12,807 nt of DNA from Candidatus Woesearchaeota archaeon (GTDB lineage: Archaea; Nanobdellota; Nanobdellia; Woesearchaeales; SM23-78): assembly GCA_019322375.1 (NCBI GenBank), contig JAHWIP010000037.1, forward strand, positions 1-12,807. Direction: 5' to 3'. The notes under the pieces are model-generated. The model saw only the letters and a program-made list of their open reading frames with translations, did not search any database and was not told the origin of the DNA. Positions within the stretch are counted from its first letter, which is position 1; the number at the start of each line of letters is the position of its first letter. Below are positions 1 through 6,873 of this stretch, piece by piece. Position numbers and translations under genes: made by a program.

Positions 1-76
1 CACCAGAACAAGAACCACAACTACCACCACAACCATCACCACCACACTCCTTACCAACACAATCAGGAATGCAGCC
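1..76 (-). repeat. Near-exact copy of 3663-3738 in the paralogous gene
   Basis: Bases 1-76 match 3663-3738, after which the second copy carries three extra bases (gcagccACCattaga against gcagccattaga) and the sequences diverge. The flanking N-terminal domains are far less similar, so the repeat unit is better conserved than its surroundings. Confidence 0.85.
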
Positions 77-607
77 ATTAGATGTGAAGGAAATAGTAAC
101 ATCGATAAAACGTTCACGATCTTTGGGCTGCCATCCAACCCTGTACCTTATGGTATATGTTCCATCTGGAGCATCATTAATAGTGATCTGAGAATTTACT
201 GTTTCAACTCTGCCTGTATTGCAGTCTCTGCATTGCTCAGGAGTAGTTCCGCATGGGCTATGAACCCCTGCTTGTGAGCTGGCAATCACACTAGGATTAA
301 TTGATATAGAAAAGTCACTATTTGAGCCTGTCCATGTACAAGCACCTTGCGGTCCATTACAGCTCACTACACTGGTTGTGATATCAGTAATAGATGCACC
401 ACTTACTGTACGATAAAAATTCCTTATTTTTATATCAAAATCAAATGTATCACCGCTCAACTGTATATTAGTAGGCTCTGTAAACAAACAAACCCTGTTT
501 TGAGTCCCCCCAGGGTGACAATCACAGTCTACAGAAGAAACACTCAGAGAAATACAGATAAGCATCAATACTGTTGTTAAGAACCGGATAATGTTTTTGA
601 GTTTCAT
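1..607 (-). CDS. Cys-rich secreted surface protein, N-terminal part (paralogue of the 979-residue protein)
   Basis: The reading frame opens at the ATG complementary to 605-607 and runs off the left edge without a stop (about 202 codons seen). It begins with a signal peptide (basic MKLKN, hydrophobic stretch, cleavage near residues 23-26). A roughly 160-residue extracellular domain follows, starting DCDCHPGG and containing LSGDTFDFDI and DAPDGTYTIRYRV. Then the first Cys/Gly-rich unit starts (CIPDCVGKECGGDGCGGSCG). The domain order is that of the 4308-1369 gene, and the last 76 bases match it almost exactly, so the unseen part is probably also a long Cys-rich stalk. A GAGGT ribosome site 8 nt before the ATG supports the start. 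It lies 73 nt after the 1265-681 gene and is probably co-transcribed with it. Function unknown; a surface adhesion or envelope role is inference. Confidence 0.85.
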   Translation of the reverse strand, partial: MKLKNIIRFLTTVLMLICISLSVSSVDCDCHPGGTQNRVCLFTEPTNIQLSGDTFDFDIKIRNFYRTVSGASITDITTSVVSCNGPQGACTWTGSNSDFSISINPSVIASSQAGVHSPCGTTPEQCRDCNTGRVETVNSQITINDAPDGTYTIRYRVGWQPKDRERFIDVTISFTSNGCIPDCVGKECGGDGCGGSCGSCSG

Positions 608-615
608 AAATCAAA

Positions 616-620
616 ACCTC
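616..620 (-). promoter_or_regulatory. Shine-Dalgarno (GAGGT) of the left-edge Cys-rich gene
   Basis: On the minus strand GAGGT lies 8 nt before the ATG at 607. It fits the archaeal 16S 3' end and fixes this start. It is unusual here because most first genes of transcripts in the window look leaderless, so this gene is probably read from a longer mRNA. Confidence 0.6.
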
Positions 621-642
621 TAAGTAAGCTTAAGTTTTATTT

Positions 643-670
643 ATCTAAATTTAATCCATCTAAATTTAAT
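643..670. repeat. 13-nt direct repeat, two copies
   Basis: ATCTAAATTTAAT occurs at 643-655 and again at 658-670 in the AT-rich spacer between two minus-strand genes. On the minus strand each copy holds an AAATTTAG element that could be a weak TATA-like site. It could be a small regulatory site or simple AT-rich duplication; I cannot tell which. Confidence 0.4.
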
Positions 671-680
671 TTAACTTAAT

Positions 681-1265
681 TTATTTGGTAAGCTTTTTAA
701 TATTAATAATCCTGTAAACCACTATTGCAACAAGAGCTGCAGCTATCATCAGGAAAAGAATATCAAATACATTGGTGTGCTGCCCAACCCTAATATTTGT
801 ATCAATAGGATAGCTTTCCTCAACAAAGTTCTTGCCCTTAACCTTAATTCTTAAAGGATAAGTTCCTGGCTCTGTGTCTTCAGGAACAAATAATGATGCA
901 TCCAGCATTATCATATCAATATTCCTGATTTGCTTAATAACTTCAGGCTTAACAGTTAAAACAAAGTTCTCATTATCATCAAGAACCTGAACATCATGAA
1001 GTACAAAATCATCTTCTCCTCTTCTTACATACATCTTAAAATATGTTGTTTCTCCTGGCATTGCATAGATAACAGGCTCGCCTGTTAAGACTCTTAAATA
1101 ATAATCCTCATACTTGCCAATATTTATTGATACACTGCCAGTAAACACTCTTTTCTTCTTAGGAGTCTCATTCTGAGCAGATACAAGAATGCAAACAAAA
1201 CTACAGAGCAAAAAGAATATAAGAATCAGAACTACACACCCCTTTTTCATATTCCCTAAAAACAT
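681..1265 (-). CDS. Exported single-span surface protein with NEW3-like beta-sandwich domain
   Basis: 194 residues. Residues 1-30 are a signal peptide (KKGCVVLILIFFLLCSFVCI, cleavage near SAQNE). Residues about 40-160 look like an all-beta Ig-like extracellular domain; the phrase VPEDTEPGTYPLRIKVKG is typical of NEW3/CARDB-type domains. A membrane segment (about 166-187, ILFLMIAAALVAIVVYRI) and a short basic tail follow. The signal peptide is nearly the same as in the 5063-4305 paralogue, but the long Lys-rich tail of that protein is absent. I chose the ATG at 1265 rather than the in-frame one at 1250 because the paralogue has no Met at the second position and the TATA box lies at the same distance from the first ATG in both. 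It is the first gene of a cassette with the downstream Cys-rich gene. Function unknown; a partner or anchor for the Cys-rich protein is inference. Confidence 0.85.
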   Translation of the reverse strand: MFLGNMKKGCVVLILIFFLLCSFVCILVSAQNETPKKKRVFTGSVSINIGKYEDYYLRVLTGEPVIYAMPGETTYFKMYVRRGEDDFVLHDVQVLDDNENFVLTVKPEVIKQIRNIDMIMLDASLFVPEDTEPGTYPLRIKVKGKNFVEESYPIDTNIRVGQHTNVFDILFLMIAAALVAIVVYRIINIKKLTK

Positions 1266-1294
1266 CTTTCTAAGTAAAACTATGAAAGTGGTTG

Positions 1295-1302
1295 TATTTA
1301 AA
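1295..1302 (-). promoter_or_regulatory. Archaeal TATA box (TTTAAATA) of the 1265-681 gene
   Basis: TTTAAATA on the minus strand leaves 29 nt to the ATG at 1265, which predicts a transcript start about 7 nt before the ATG. The whole segment from 1259 to about 1313 is repeated with about five differences at 5057-5111, with the TATA box at exactly the same distance. Confidence 0.6.
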
Positions 1303-1308
1303 GTTTAT

Positions 1309-1320
1309 TAAAAAACAACA
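1309..1320 (-). terminator. Possible T-run terminator after the 979-residue gene
   Basis: On the minus strand, downstream of the stop at 1369, the spacer is AT-rich and ends in TGTTGTTTTTTAAT just before the next promoter. Archaeal termination often occurs at such T-runs without a hairpin. Weak evidence. Confidence 0.3.
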
Positions 1321-1368
1321 GATTAATTATCAAATTTTAATTTTGCAATTATTAGACACTCTATATGA

Positions 1369-4308
1369 TTATTTAAATCTTTTAAACAGCTTATCCAATT
1401 CATCAGAAGACCAGCCAGCATTCATAAGAGTCTGACGAACCTGCTCAGGAGAATAGCCCCTATCCAAATTCATCTTAATATAATCAGACGCTGTTCTCTC
1501 CTTATCATCCATTCCTTTACCATAAGACCTTTTCTTTGATGCCTGAGAAGAAGAACCCCTCCTCATAATATACACAAGCAAAATCACTCCAACAATACTT
1601 AGGATTAAAAACAAAGTTATCCAAGGAAAACCTTTCTCAACAATCTCTTCAACTTCCTCAGGCTCTTCCTCAGAAACATTACCAGCACCATCACCAACAT
1701 CAGTATCAACACCTCCACCAACATCAGTGTCTACACCAGCATCCTCACCATAAACACAACCCTCAGAAACAGCAGGCTTGCCAACAACACTACCACAACC
1801 CTTCTTATCAAAACAAAAACGAACCCTAGTACCATCAACCCTGCAACCAGTCCAATCACTACAACTCCAATCAGGAACACAACTACCAGGAACAACACAA
1901 ACACCACCATTACAAACCTTACCATCAGCACAAGCCCCACAGCTACCACCACAACCATCAACACCACAAACCTTACCAGAACAATCAGGAGTGCAACCAG
2001 CAACACAAACACCACTCACACAACTCTCACCAGCAAGGCAAGTACCACAGCTGCCACCACAACCATCACCACCACAAACCTTGCCAGAACAATCAGGAAC
2101 ACAAGCACCACTAACACAAACACCACTACTGCAAACACAACTACTATCACCACAACCAGAACAAACAAAACCATCAGCAACACTACCAAAAACACAAGAA
2201 CCACTAATACAACTACCACTAGTACAAACATTACCATCATCACAATGAACACTACTAACACACTCAACACACAAACCAGAACCAATATTACAATAAGTAC
2301 CACTAACACAATCAGAATCACCAGTACAACCACTGCCCAGATTAGCACAAACACCAAGAACACAACCACAACTACTATCACCACAAGTAGTACAAGAAGA
2401 ACCAGTAGGCAAACTAGAAAAACTACAAGAACCAGAAACACAAACACCACTAGTACACTCATTACCATCATCACACTGACTAGCTTGCAAGCATTCAACA
2501 CACAAACCAGAACCAGTATCACAATAAGGAGTGCTAGGAGTAGCACTGCACTCACTATCGCTGCTACACCCACTTGATGAGCAAGTACCAGCAACACAAA
2601 CATCACCAGAACCATAACCACACCTACTATTATCATCAACATTACAAAAACCATTCAAACACTCACGACACTGAAAATCACCGCATAACTCCCCATTATT
2701 ATCATAATAATACCTTAAAACACCAGCAACACACAAAGGACCACCACGGCAATCATCAGAAAAACCATCATTCTCAATGCTGGTAACACAAACACCAGAA
2801 CAACAACTACCACTATCACCAGCACAAGAAGAACCATCACCTAACTTAGCATGAGAACAAAAATTAGAAACACAACTATCACTAGTACACTCCTCACCAT
2901 CATCACAATCACCAACAACCAAACACTCAACACACAAACCACTACCAACATTACAAACAAAACCATCACTACAATCAGAATCAGAAGTACAACCAGCATT
3001 AACACAAAAACCCCCATGACACTCACAAATAGCACCACCACAACCAGAACAAGAAACACCAGCAGAAACAGGACTATTAACACAAACACCAGAAGAACAA
3101 CTATCAGTTGTACATACATTACCATCATCACAATGACCAGCATTCAAACACTCAACACACAAACCAGAACCAGTATCACAATAAAGACTACCGCCACACA
3201 CACCACAACTACCACCACAACCATCAGGACCACAAACCTTACCAGAACAATCAGACTGACAAACACACACACCACTCACACAACTCTCACCACCAGAACA
3301 AGCAGTTAAAGAACCCCACTCTAAACAAGAATCACCATCATAATTACCACAAATACGATAAGAATTACCAGAACACTCTCTAGAACCAGAAGGAGAACAC
3401 TCATCAGAACAAGTAGAAACACACACACCATTCACACAATTATACCCTCCAGAACAAGTTCCACAACTACCACCACAACCATCACCACCACACTCCTTAC
3501 CAACACAATCAGGAGTACAAGTTGACACACACTGACCATTCTGACAAGTCTCACCACCAGAACAAGAACCACAACTACCACCACAACCATCACCACCACA
3601 CTCCTTACCAACACAATCAGGAGTACAAGTTGAAACACACTGACCATTCTGACAAGTCTCACCACCAGAACAAGAACCACAACTACCACCACAACCATCA
3701 CCACCACACTCCTTACCAACACAATCAGGAATGCAGCCACCATTAGAAGAAAAATCAATATTAACATCAATGTATCTTGACTTAGGACTAGGGTCGTCAA
3801 GACCACCAATATAAGGTGATTTTACTGGCACCCAGGTTACTTTGTATTGGATAGTATATGAGCCATCAGGTGCATTCACTATTTTTACTTTTGAATTAGT
3901 ACTTGCAGTAACACCCTCACCACAATTCCTACAATTACTCATGCTGCAGTCAGAGTTTTGAAGTTGGCTATAGGATATACTCTGATCCCAGCCTATGTCA
4001 TTAATAGTGGTTGGATTAATAGTCACCTGAAAGTCTGAGTTTGTGCCAGATGTTGTGCAACTGCCACCTGGTCCTTGGCAACTCTCTACTTCTGTAGTAA
4101 TGGTTTCTATGTTCCATGAGAAATAGTTCCTAACCACTATGTCAAACTCAAAGGTATCTCCTGATAAAGGTATAGTGCCTGCAGGGTCAATGTATAAGCA
4201 TACCCTGTTCTCCCCTGTTCCTGGATGACAGTCACAATCAAAAGCATAAACACTAATAATGCACAGCAAAATTGCAATACTCATTGCCACAAAGTTTTTT
4301 ATTCTCAT
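1369..4308 (-). CDS. Giant Cys-rich membrane-anchored surface protein
   Basis: 979 residues with about 130 cysteines. Order: signal peptide (1-23); extracellular domain starting DCDCHPGTGENRVC (to about 190); three near-identical 36-residue units (CxPDCVGKECGGDGCGGSCG type, eight Cys each); a long stalk of CDDGNVCT / GSGLCVEC modules; two more GKVCGxDGCGGSCG units; a thrombospondin-like block (VPDWSCSDWTGC...RFCFDKKGCG); an acidic linker rich in Asp, Glu and Gly; a membrane segment (about 894-915, FPWITLFLILSIVGVILLVY); and a cytoplasmic helical domain (about 940-979, YSPEQVRQTLMNAGWSSDEL) of a kind I associate with DPANN membrane proteins. The ATG overlaps the preceding stop (ATGA), which supports this start and translational coupling to the 5063-4305 gene. 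No good ribosome site precedes it. Probably a disulfide-hardened fibre or adhesin on the cell surface (inference). The repeat region uses mostly T-ended codons, unlike the N-terminal domain. Confidence 0.9.
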   Translation of the reverse strand: MRIKNFVAMSIAILLCIISVYAFDCDCHPGTGENRVCLYIDPAGTIPLSGDTFEFDIVVRNYFSWNIETITTEVESCQGPGGSCTTSGTNSDFQVTINPTTINDIGWDQSISYSQLQNSDCSMSNCRNCGEGVTASTNSKVKIVNAPDGSYTIQYKVTWVPVKSPYIGGLDDPSPKSRYIDVNIDFSSNGGCIPDCVGKECGGDGCGGSCGSCSGGETCQNGQCVSTCTPDCVGKECGGDGCGGSCGSCSGGETCQNGQCVSTCTPDCVGKECGGDGCGGSCGTCSGGYNCVNGVCVSTCSDECSPSGSRECSGNSYRICGNYDGDSCLEWGSLTACSGGESCVSGVCVCQSDCSGKVCGPDGCGGSCGVCGGSLYCDTGSGLCVECLNAGHCDDGNVCTTDSCSSGVCVNSPVSAGVSCSGCGGAICECHGGFCVNAGCTSDSDCSDGFVCNVGSGLCVECLVVGDCDDGEECTSDSCVSNFCSHAKLGDGSSCAGDSGSCCSGVCVTSIENDGFSDDCRGGPLCVAGVLRYYYDNNGELCGDFQCRECLNGFCNVDDNSRCGYGSGDVCVAGTCSSSGCSSDSECSATPSTPYCDTGSGLCVECLQASQCDDGNECTSGVCVSGSCSFSSLPTGSSCTTCGDSSCGCVLGVCANLGSGCTGDSDCVSGTYCNIGSGLCVECVSSVHCDDGNVCTSGSCISGSCVFGSVADGFVCSGCGDSSCVCSSGVCVSGACVPDCSGKVCGGDGCGGSCGTCLAGESCVSGVCVAGCTPDCSGKVCGVDGCGGSCGACADGKVCNGGVCVVPGSCVPDWSCSDWTGCRVDGTRVRFCFDKKGCGSVVGKPAVSEGCVYGEDAGVDTDVGGGVDTDVGDGAGNVSEEEPEEVEEIVEKGFPWITLFLILSIVGVILLVYIMRRGSSSQASKKRSYGKGMDDKERTASDYIKMNLDRGYSPEQVRQTLMNAGWSSDELDKLFKRFK
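3412..3735 (-). repeat. Three 108-nt tandem repeats in the Cys-rich gene
   Basis: Units on the minus strand run 3735-3628, 3627-3520 and 3519-3412. The anchor CTCCTTACCAACACAATCAGG recurs at exact 108-nt steps (3493, 3601, 3709). Each unit encodes 36 residues with eight Cys. Units 1 and 2 are almost identical; unit 3 differs mainly in its last third. Unit 1 is also nearly identical to bases 1-73 of the neighbouring paralogue. Confidence 0.9.
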
Positions 4309-5063
4309 TTTTTCGAACTTTTCTTTGAACTTTTCTTTGAACTTTTTTTTGGACTTTTCTTTGAACTTTTTCTTGGACTCTTAGTTAAAGACCTAGACTT
4401 ACTCTTTTTATAATAATATTGGGATATTATTTTTTTCTTTTTTTTATGTTTATATTTTTTCTTTTTATATTCAGCCTTAGCCCTTTTATTCACCCTTCTT
4501 ATCCATACAAATCTAAAGATGAATGCAAGGCTTATTATGATTACTATGGCTCCGATAAGATAGTATGTCTCCTCGGTATAATGCCTTACTCTAATCATTA
4601 TTGCATCACTAAAAGCCCCAATCATGTACTCATCTGTACCCATGAGGAACTCTAATTTATAATTTCCAACAGGTGTATCTTCAGGCACTCTAACATTTAT
4701 AAAGAAAAACCCTCTTTTGCCTGGCTCAATATTTTCTATGTAGCTAGGAGTAAAAGATATGTCAAGAGGCCCTTGTACACGAATTCCAAGGTCAACAGTT
4801 CTCAAGGTTTTGTTCCCCATAGGATTCCTGATTCTAAGAATTATTGTCTTATTTTCTCCTGGCTCAAGAACATATTTTTCATTGCCAGTACAATACACCA
4901 TTGTTGTTTGAGAAGGTTCATGAATCTTAAAACTAACATTGCCTTTGAACACTCTTTTAGGAGTCTCATTCTGAGCATATACAAAGCTACAGGCAATGCT
5001 ACAAAGCAGAATGAATATTAGAATCAGAACTACACACCTCTTTTTAATACCACTCAAAAACAT
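4305..5063 (-). CDS. Exported single-span surface protein with Lys-rich cytoplasmic tail
   Basis: 252 residues. A signal peptide (KKRCVVLILIFILLCS, cleavage near YAQNE) precedes an Ig/NEW3-like beta domain (about 38-160: CTGNEKYVLEPGE, VPEDTPVGNYKLEF, GTDEYMIGA). A membrane segment (about 168-188) comes next, then about 65 cytoplasmic residues that are extremely basic: clusters of Lys, the motif ISQYYYK, and KKSS/KKSP repeats to the end. The tail resembles low-complexity histone-H1-like sequence, so binding to nucleic acid or acidic cell material is conceivable, but this is inference. The body closely matches the 7601-6861 protein (CTxNEKYxxEPG, GTDEYMIGAxSDxIMIRxR, FRFVW). The promoter and signal peptide instead match the 1265-681 gene. 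Its stop overlaps the ATG of the 979-residue gene by 4 nt. The start at 5063 is supported by the TATA spacing. Confidence 0.85.
   Translation of the reverse strand: MFLSGIKKRCVVLILIFILLCSIACSFVYAQNETPKRVFKGNVSFKIHEPSQTTMVYCTGNEKYVLEPGENKTIILRIRNPMGNKTLRTVDLGIRVQGPLDISFTPSYIENIEPGKRGFFFINVRVPEDTPVGNYKLEFLMGTDEYMIGAFSDAIMIRVRHYTEETYYLIGAIVIIISLAFIFRFVWIRRVNKRAKAEYKKKKYKHKKKKKIISQYYYKKSKSRSLTKSPRKSSKKSPKKSSKKSSKKSSKK
4311..4380 (-). repeat. 12-nt tandem repeats encoding a KKSS/KKSP tail
   Basis: On the minus strand the unit AAGAAAAGTTCA recurs with a 12-nt period up to the stop codon of the 5063-4305 gene, giving KKSSKKSSKKSS with one KKSP and one SPRK variant. The period is a multiple of three, so copy-number changes would keep the frame and the overlap with the next gene. 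Confidence 0.8.
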
Positions 5064-5092
5064 CTTTCTAAGTATAATTATGAAAGCGGATG

Positions 5093-5100
5093 TATTTAAA
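5093..5100 (-). promoter_or_regulatory. Archaeal TATA box (TTTAAATA) of the 5063-1369 operon
   Basis: TTTAAATA on the minus strand with 29 nt to the ATG at 5063, exactly as for the 1265-681 gene. The surrounding 50 or so bases are also conserved between the two promoters. Confidence 0.6.
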
Positions 5101-5132
5101 GTTTATCAAAACTTATAAAACATAACCAATAA

Positions 5133-5140
5133 TTATATAA
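5133..5140 (+). promoter_or_regulatory. TATA box (TTATATAA) of the CcdA-like gene
   Basis: The element ends 23 nt before the ATG at 5164, so transcription should start at or next to the ATG, giving a leaderless mRNA. A second candidate, TTATAAAA at 5113-5120, would give a leader of about 20 nt without a good ribosome site. Confidence 0.5.
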
Positions 5141-5163
5141 AAACAAGCTTTAATTGCATTGTT

Positions 5164-5754
5164 ATGAATCTTATTATACAGGCTTTTGTGCTTGGAATCA
5201 TTTATGGGCTTGGTCCTTGCACTATCTCTTGTGCACCTGTACTTGTGCCTATTGTTATGACTGCTTCAAAGAACTGGAAGCAGGGCTTAATCTATACTCT
5301 GGTTTTTAGCCTTGGAAGAGTAATTGTATATGTATTACTAGGCATGCTCATGGGTGCTCTTGGAAAAACCCTAGAGATATACATATCCAACAAAATAATT
5401 GGCATATTCTTTGCACTGCTCGGCATAGCCTTGTTCTTCAAAGTGCATACTCGTTGCTTGGTGTCAAAAGTAAAGATTACAGGGCTTCACATGAGCTTTG
5501 TTGCAGGGATTATAATGGGGTTTTCTCCCTGCGCTCCGATGCTTGCAGCCCTTGCCCTGGCTGTTGCATCAAAATCCATACTAATCGGAGGGCTAATAGC
5601 CCTTGTTTTTGGGGTTGGGACAGTATTATCTCCTATACTAATAATCGGCACTGTATCTGGCAAATGGGCTTCTATAAAAGAGTTCCAGAACATAAACAAC
5701 TATGTGGCAGGAGTGTTCTTGTTCATCCTTGGCTTGATATTCTTCTTCCAGTAA
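5164..5754 (+). CDS. CcdA/DsbD-like transmembrane thiol-disulfide carrier
   Basis: 196 residues, about six membrane segments, the usual size for a stand-alone CcdA. The family moves reducing equivalents across the cytoplasmic membrane by thiol-disulfide exchange between two Cys. Here the pair appears as GPCTISCAP (Cys19 and Cys23) in the first segment and GFSPCAP (Cys123) in the fourth. The repeated GxxPCAP pattern and the internal two-fold arrangement are the family hallmark. Cys98 is an extra, less expected cysteine. It is divergent from the surface operon at 5063 with 100 nt between, and 74 nt ahead of the first membrane iron-sulfur gene. No haem-lyase or cytochrome c gene is visible, so a role in cytochrome maturation has no local support. 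Keeping extracytoplasmic thiols reduced, perhaps in the Cys-rich surface proteins or the neighbouring Cx12C loops, is inference. Confidence 0.85.
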   Translation: MNLIIQAFVLGIIYGLGPCTISCAPVLVPIVMTASKNWKQGLIYTLVFSLGRVIVYVLLGMLMGALGKTLEIYISNKIIGIFFALLGIALFFKVHTRCLVSKVKITGLHMSFVAGIIMGFSPCAPMLAALALAVASKSILIGGLIALVFGVGTVLSPILIIGTVSGKWASIKEFQNINNYVAGVFLFILGLIFFFQ

Positions 5755-5785
5755 AAATAAATAAGAGTTAAAAATAATAGTTAAT

Positions 5786-5793
5786 TTTAAATA
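5786..5793 (+). promoter_or_regulatory. Possible TATA box before the first membrane iron-sulfur gene
   Basis: TTTAAATA lies 35 nt before the ATG at 5829. An AGGA at 5817-5820, 8 nt before the ATG, could serve as ribosome site on the resulting short leader. Read-through from the CcdA-like gene is also possible. Confidence 0.45.
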
Positions 5794-5828
5794 AGAGTAA
5801 GCAAGGATATAGATTTAGGATATATAAC

Positions 5829-6857
5829 ATGGCAAAAAAGAGGGAGAAAAGTAAAAAGAGGAAGATTAACATTACTTACTTGAGAAGAGCAAGCCAGATA
5901 TTCTTTATTTTGCTGATTGTGTATGGCGGAGTAATTGGCATTCCCCAACTCCTCTCAAAGAACGCTCCAATAGAGAGTGAGGAAGACCTAGCTGCTGCTC
6001 AGATGAATGAAAATCTGCAAAAAGAGCCTAGATTAAACTTATACCTGCCAATCAGGTCGTGTAAAAATGTTAACAAAGACTCAGGCGTGTTTCAGGGCTG
6101 TGGTATGTTTTTAATGTCTAATGTCTTAACTTATAGAACTATTGTTGCATATGCATTTCCAATATTATTCCTTATTCTGCTCTGCTTTTTGCTAGGTAGG
6201 GTGTGGTGTGGATGGGCATGCCCTATAGGTTTTTTTCAGGAGGTGCTTGACTGGATAAGAAAAGTTTTGAGAATTAATTATATCAGACTTCCAAGAAAGG
6301 TCAACAGGGTTTTAAGAAAGCTCAGGTATGTATGGTTATCAATTATATATATCGTGTCATTTGCAATCGCCATCCCGATCTTTGGAACAATCAGAAAAGA
6401 CTTGTTTAACTTTAACTGCTTAACCTGCCCTACAAGATATATTTTAATGATTTTTCCAAATGTCAGGCCAAGCCTGATGAGTTTTAAAACCAGCTTCTAT
6501 GCTATGGGCTCAATCATCCTAATCCTGTTCCTAGTAGTATTCGCAACAGGTCTCTTTGTAAGAAGGTTTTGGTGCAGGCTCTGCCCTAATGGTGCTTTTC
6601 TCTCTCTTTTCAACAAGGGATGCTTGACAACAAAACAAAAAGACATGCAAAAGTGCACTAAGTGCGGCATCTGCTATGAGGTTTGCCCTATGGATAACGA
6701 GGATGTGTATATGATAAAGGACCGTAAGGTTGTTAATAGCAAGAACTGTGTGATGTGCTTTGAATGCCTTAATAAATGCCCTGAAGACAAATGCTTGCAA
6801 GTGAAGTTTGCAGGCAAATCTGTGCTTAGCTCAAAGTTTTCTCATAGAAAAAAGTAA
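5829..6857 (+). CDS. NapH-like polytopic membrane iron-sulfur protein (copy 1)
   Basis: 342 residues. Order: very basic cytoplasmic N-terminus; membrane segment (about 21-41); an outside loop with Cys78-x12-Cys91; membrane segment; GRVWCGWACPIGF (Cys127, Cys131); further segments; NCLTCP (Cys197, Cys200); FWCRLCPNG (Cys249, Cys252); and a cytoplasmic ferredoxin domain with two [4Fe-4S] motifs (Cys276/279/282/286 and Cys307/310/313/317). The CxxxCP and CxxCP boxes inside the membrane part are typical of the NapH/MauN/YccM group, which passes electrons between a membrane pool and soluble partners. A 4-nt ribosome site (AGGA) precedes the ATG. The stop is 3 nt from that of the convergent 7601-6861 gene. 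It is paralogous over its whole length to the 7668-8747 product. The electron partner is not shown by the sequence; feeding the activase downstream is inference. Confidence 0.85.
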   Translation: MAKKREKSKKRKINITYLRRASQIFFILLIVYGGVIGIPQLLSKNAPIESEEDLAAAQMNENLQKEPRLNLYLPIRSCKNVNKDSGVFQGCGMFLMSNVLTYRTIVAYAFPILFLILLCFLLGRVWCGWACPIGFFQEVLDWIRKVLRINYIRLPRKVNRVLRKLRYVWLSIIYIVSFAIAIPIFGTIRKDLFNFNCLTCPTRYILMIFPNVRPSLMSFKTSFYAMGSIILILFLVVFATGLFVRRFWCRLCPNGAFLSLFNKGCLTTKQKDMQKCTKCGICYEVCPMDNEDVYMIKDRKVVNSKNCVMCFECLNKCPEDKCLQVKFAGKSVLSSKFSHRKK

Positions 6858-6873
6858 TATTTATTTTTTCTTA
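6845..6873. terminator. T-runs on both strands at a convergent gene junction
   Basis: The two stops are 3 nt apart (6857 and 6861). The plus strand reads TTTATTTTTTCTTAG just past the first gene, and the minus strand reads CTTTTTTCTATG just past the second. Either run could terminate archaeal transcription. Each overlaps the end of the opposite gene. Confidence 0.35.

Noticed and set aside
347..580. A 77-codon plus-strand frame near the left edge
   Set aside because: It is antisense to the signal peptide and N-terminal domain of the partial Cys-rich gene, whose homology to the neighbouring gene is clear.
2016..2654. A 212-codon open frame on the minus strand inside the Cys-rich gene
   Set aside because: It is an out-of-frame shadow: almost only Val, Leu and Met, caused by the G/T-rich repetitive coding strand. 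The overlapping 979-residue frame has a signal peptide, ordered domains and a membrane anchor.
1778..3383. Several plus-strand open frames rich in Thr, Gln, Pro, His or Asn
   Set aside because: They mirror the A/C-rich strand opposite the Cys-rich gene, have no ribosome sites or domain structure, and overlap one another in different frames.
3412..3735. Regular 108-nt repeats as a possible CRISPR array
   Set aside because: The repeats are contiguous without unique spacers, are in frame, and encode 36-residue Cys-rich units.
5164..5754. Cytochrome c maturation as the role of the CcdA-like protein
   Set aside because: No CXXCH-rich cytochrome or haem-handling gene appears in the window.
5454..5771. 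A 105-codon frame overlapping the CcdA-like gene
   Set aside because: Out-of-frame overlap with a clearly recognisable membrane protein; no start signals of its own.
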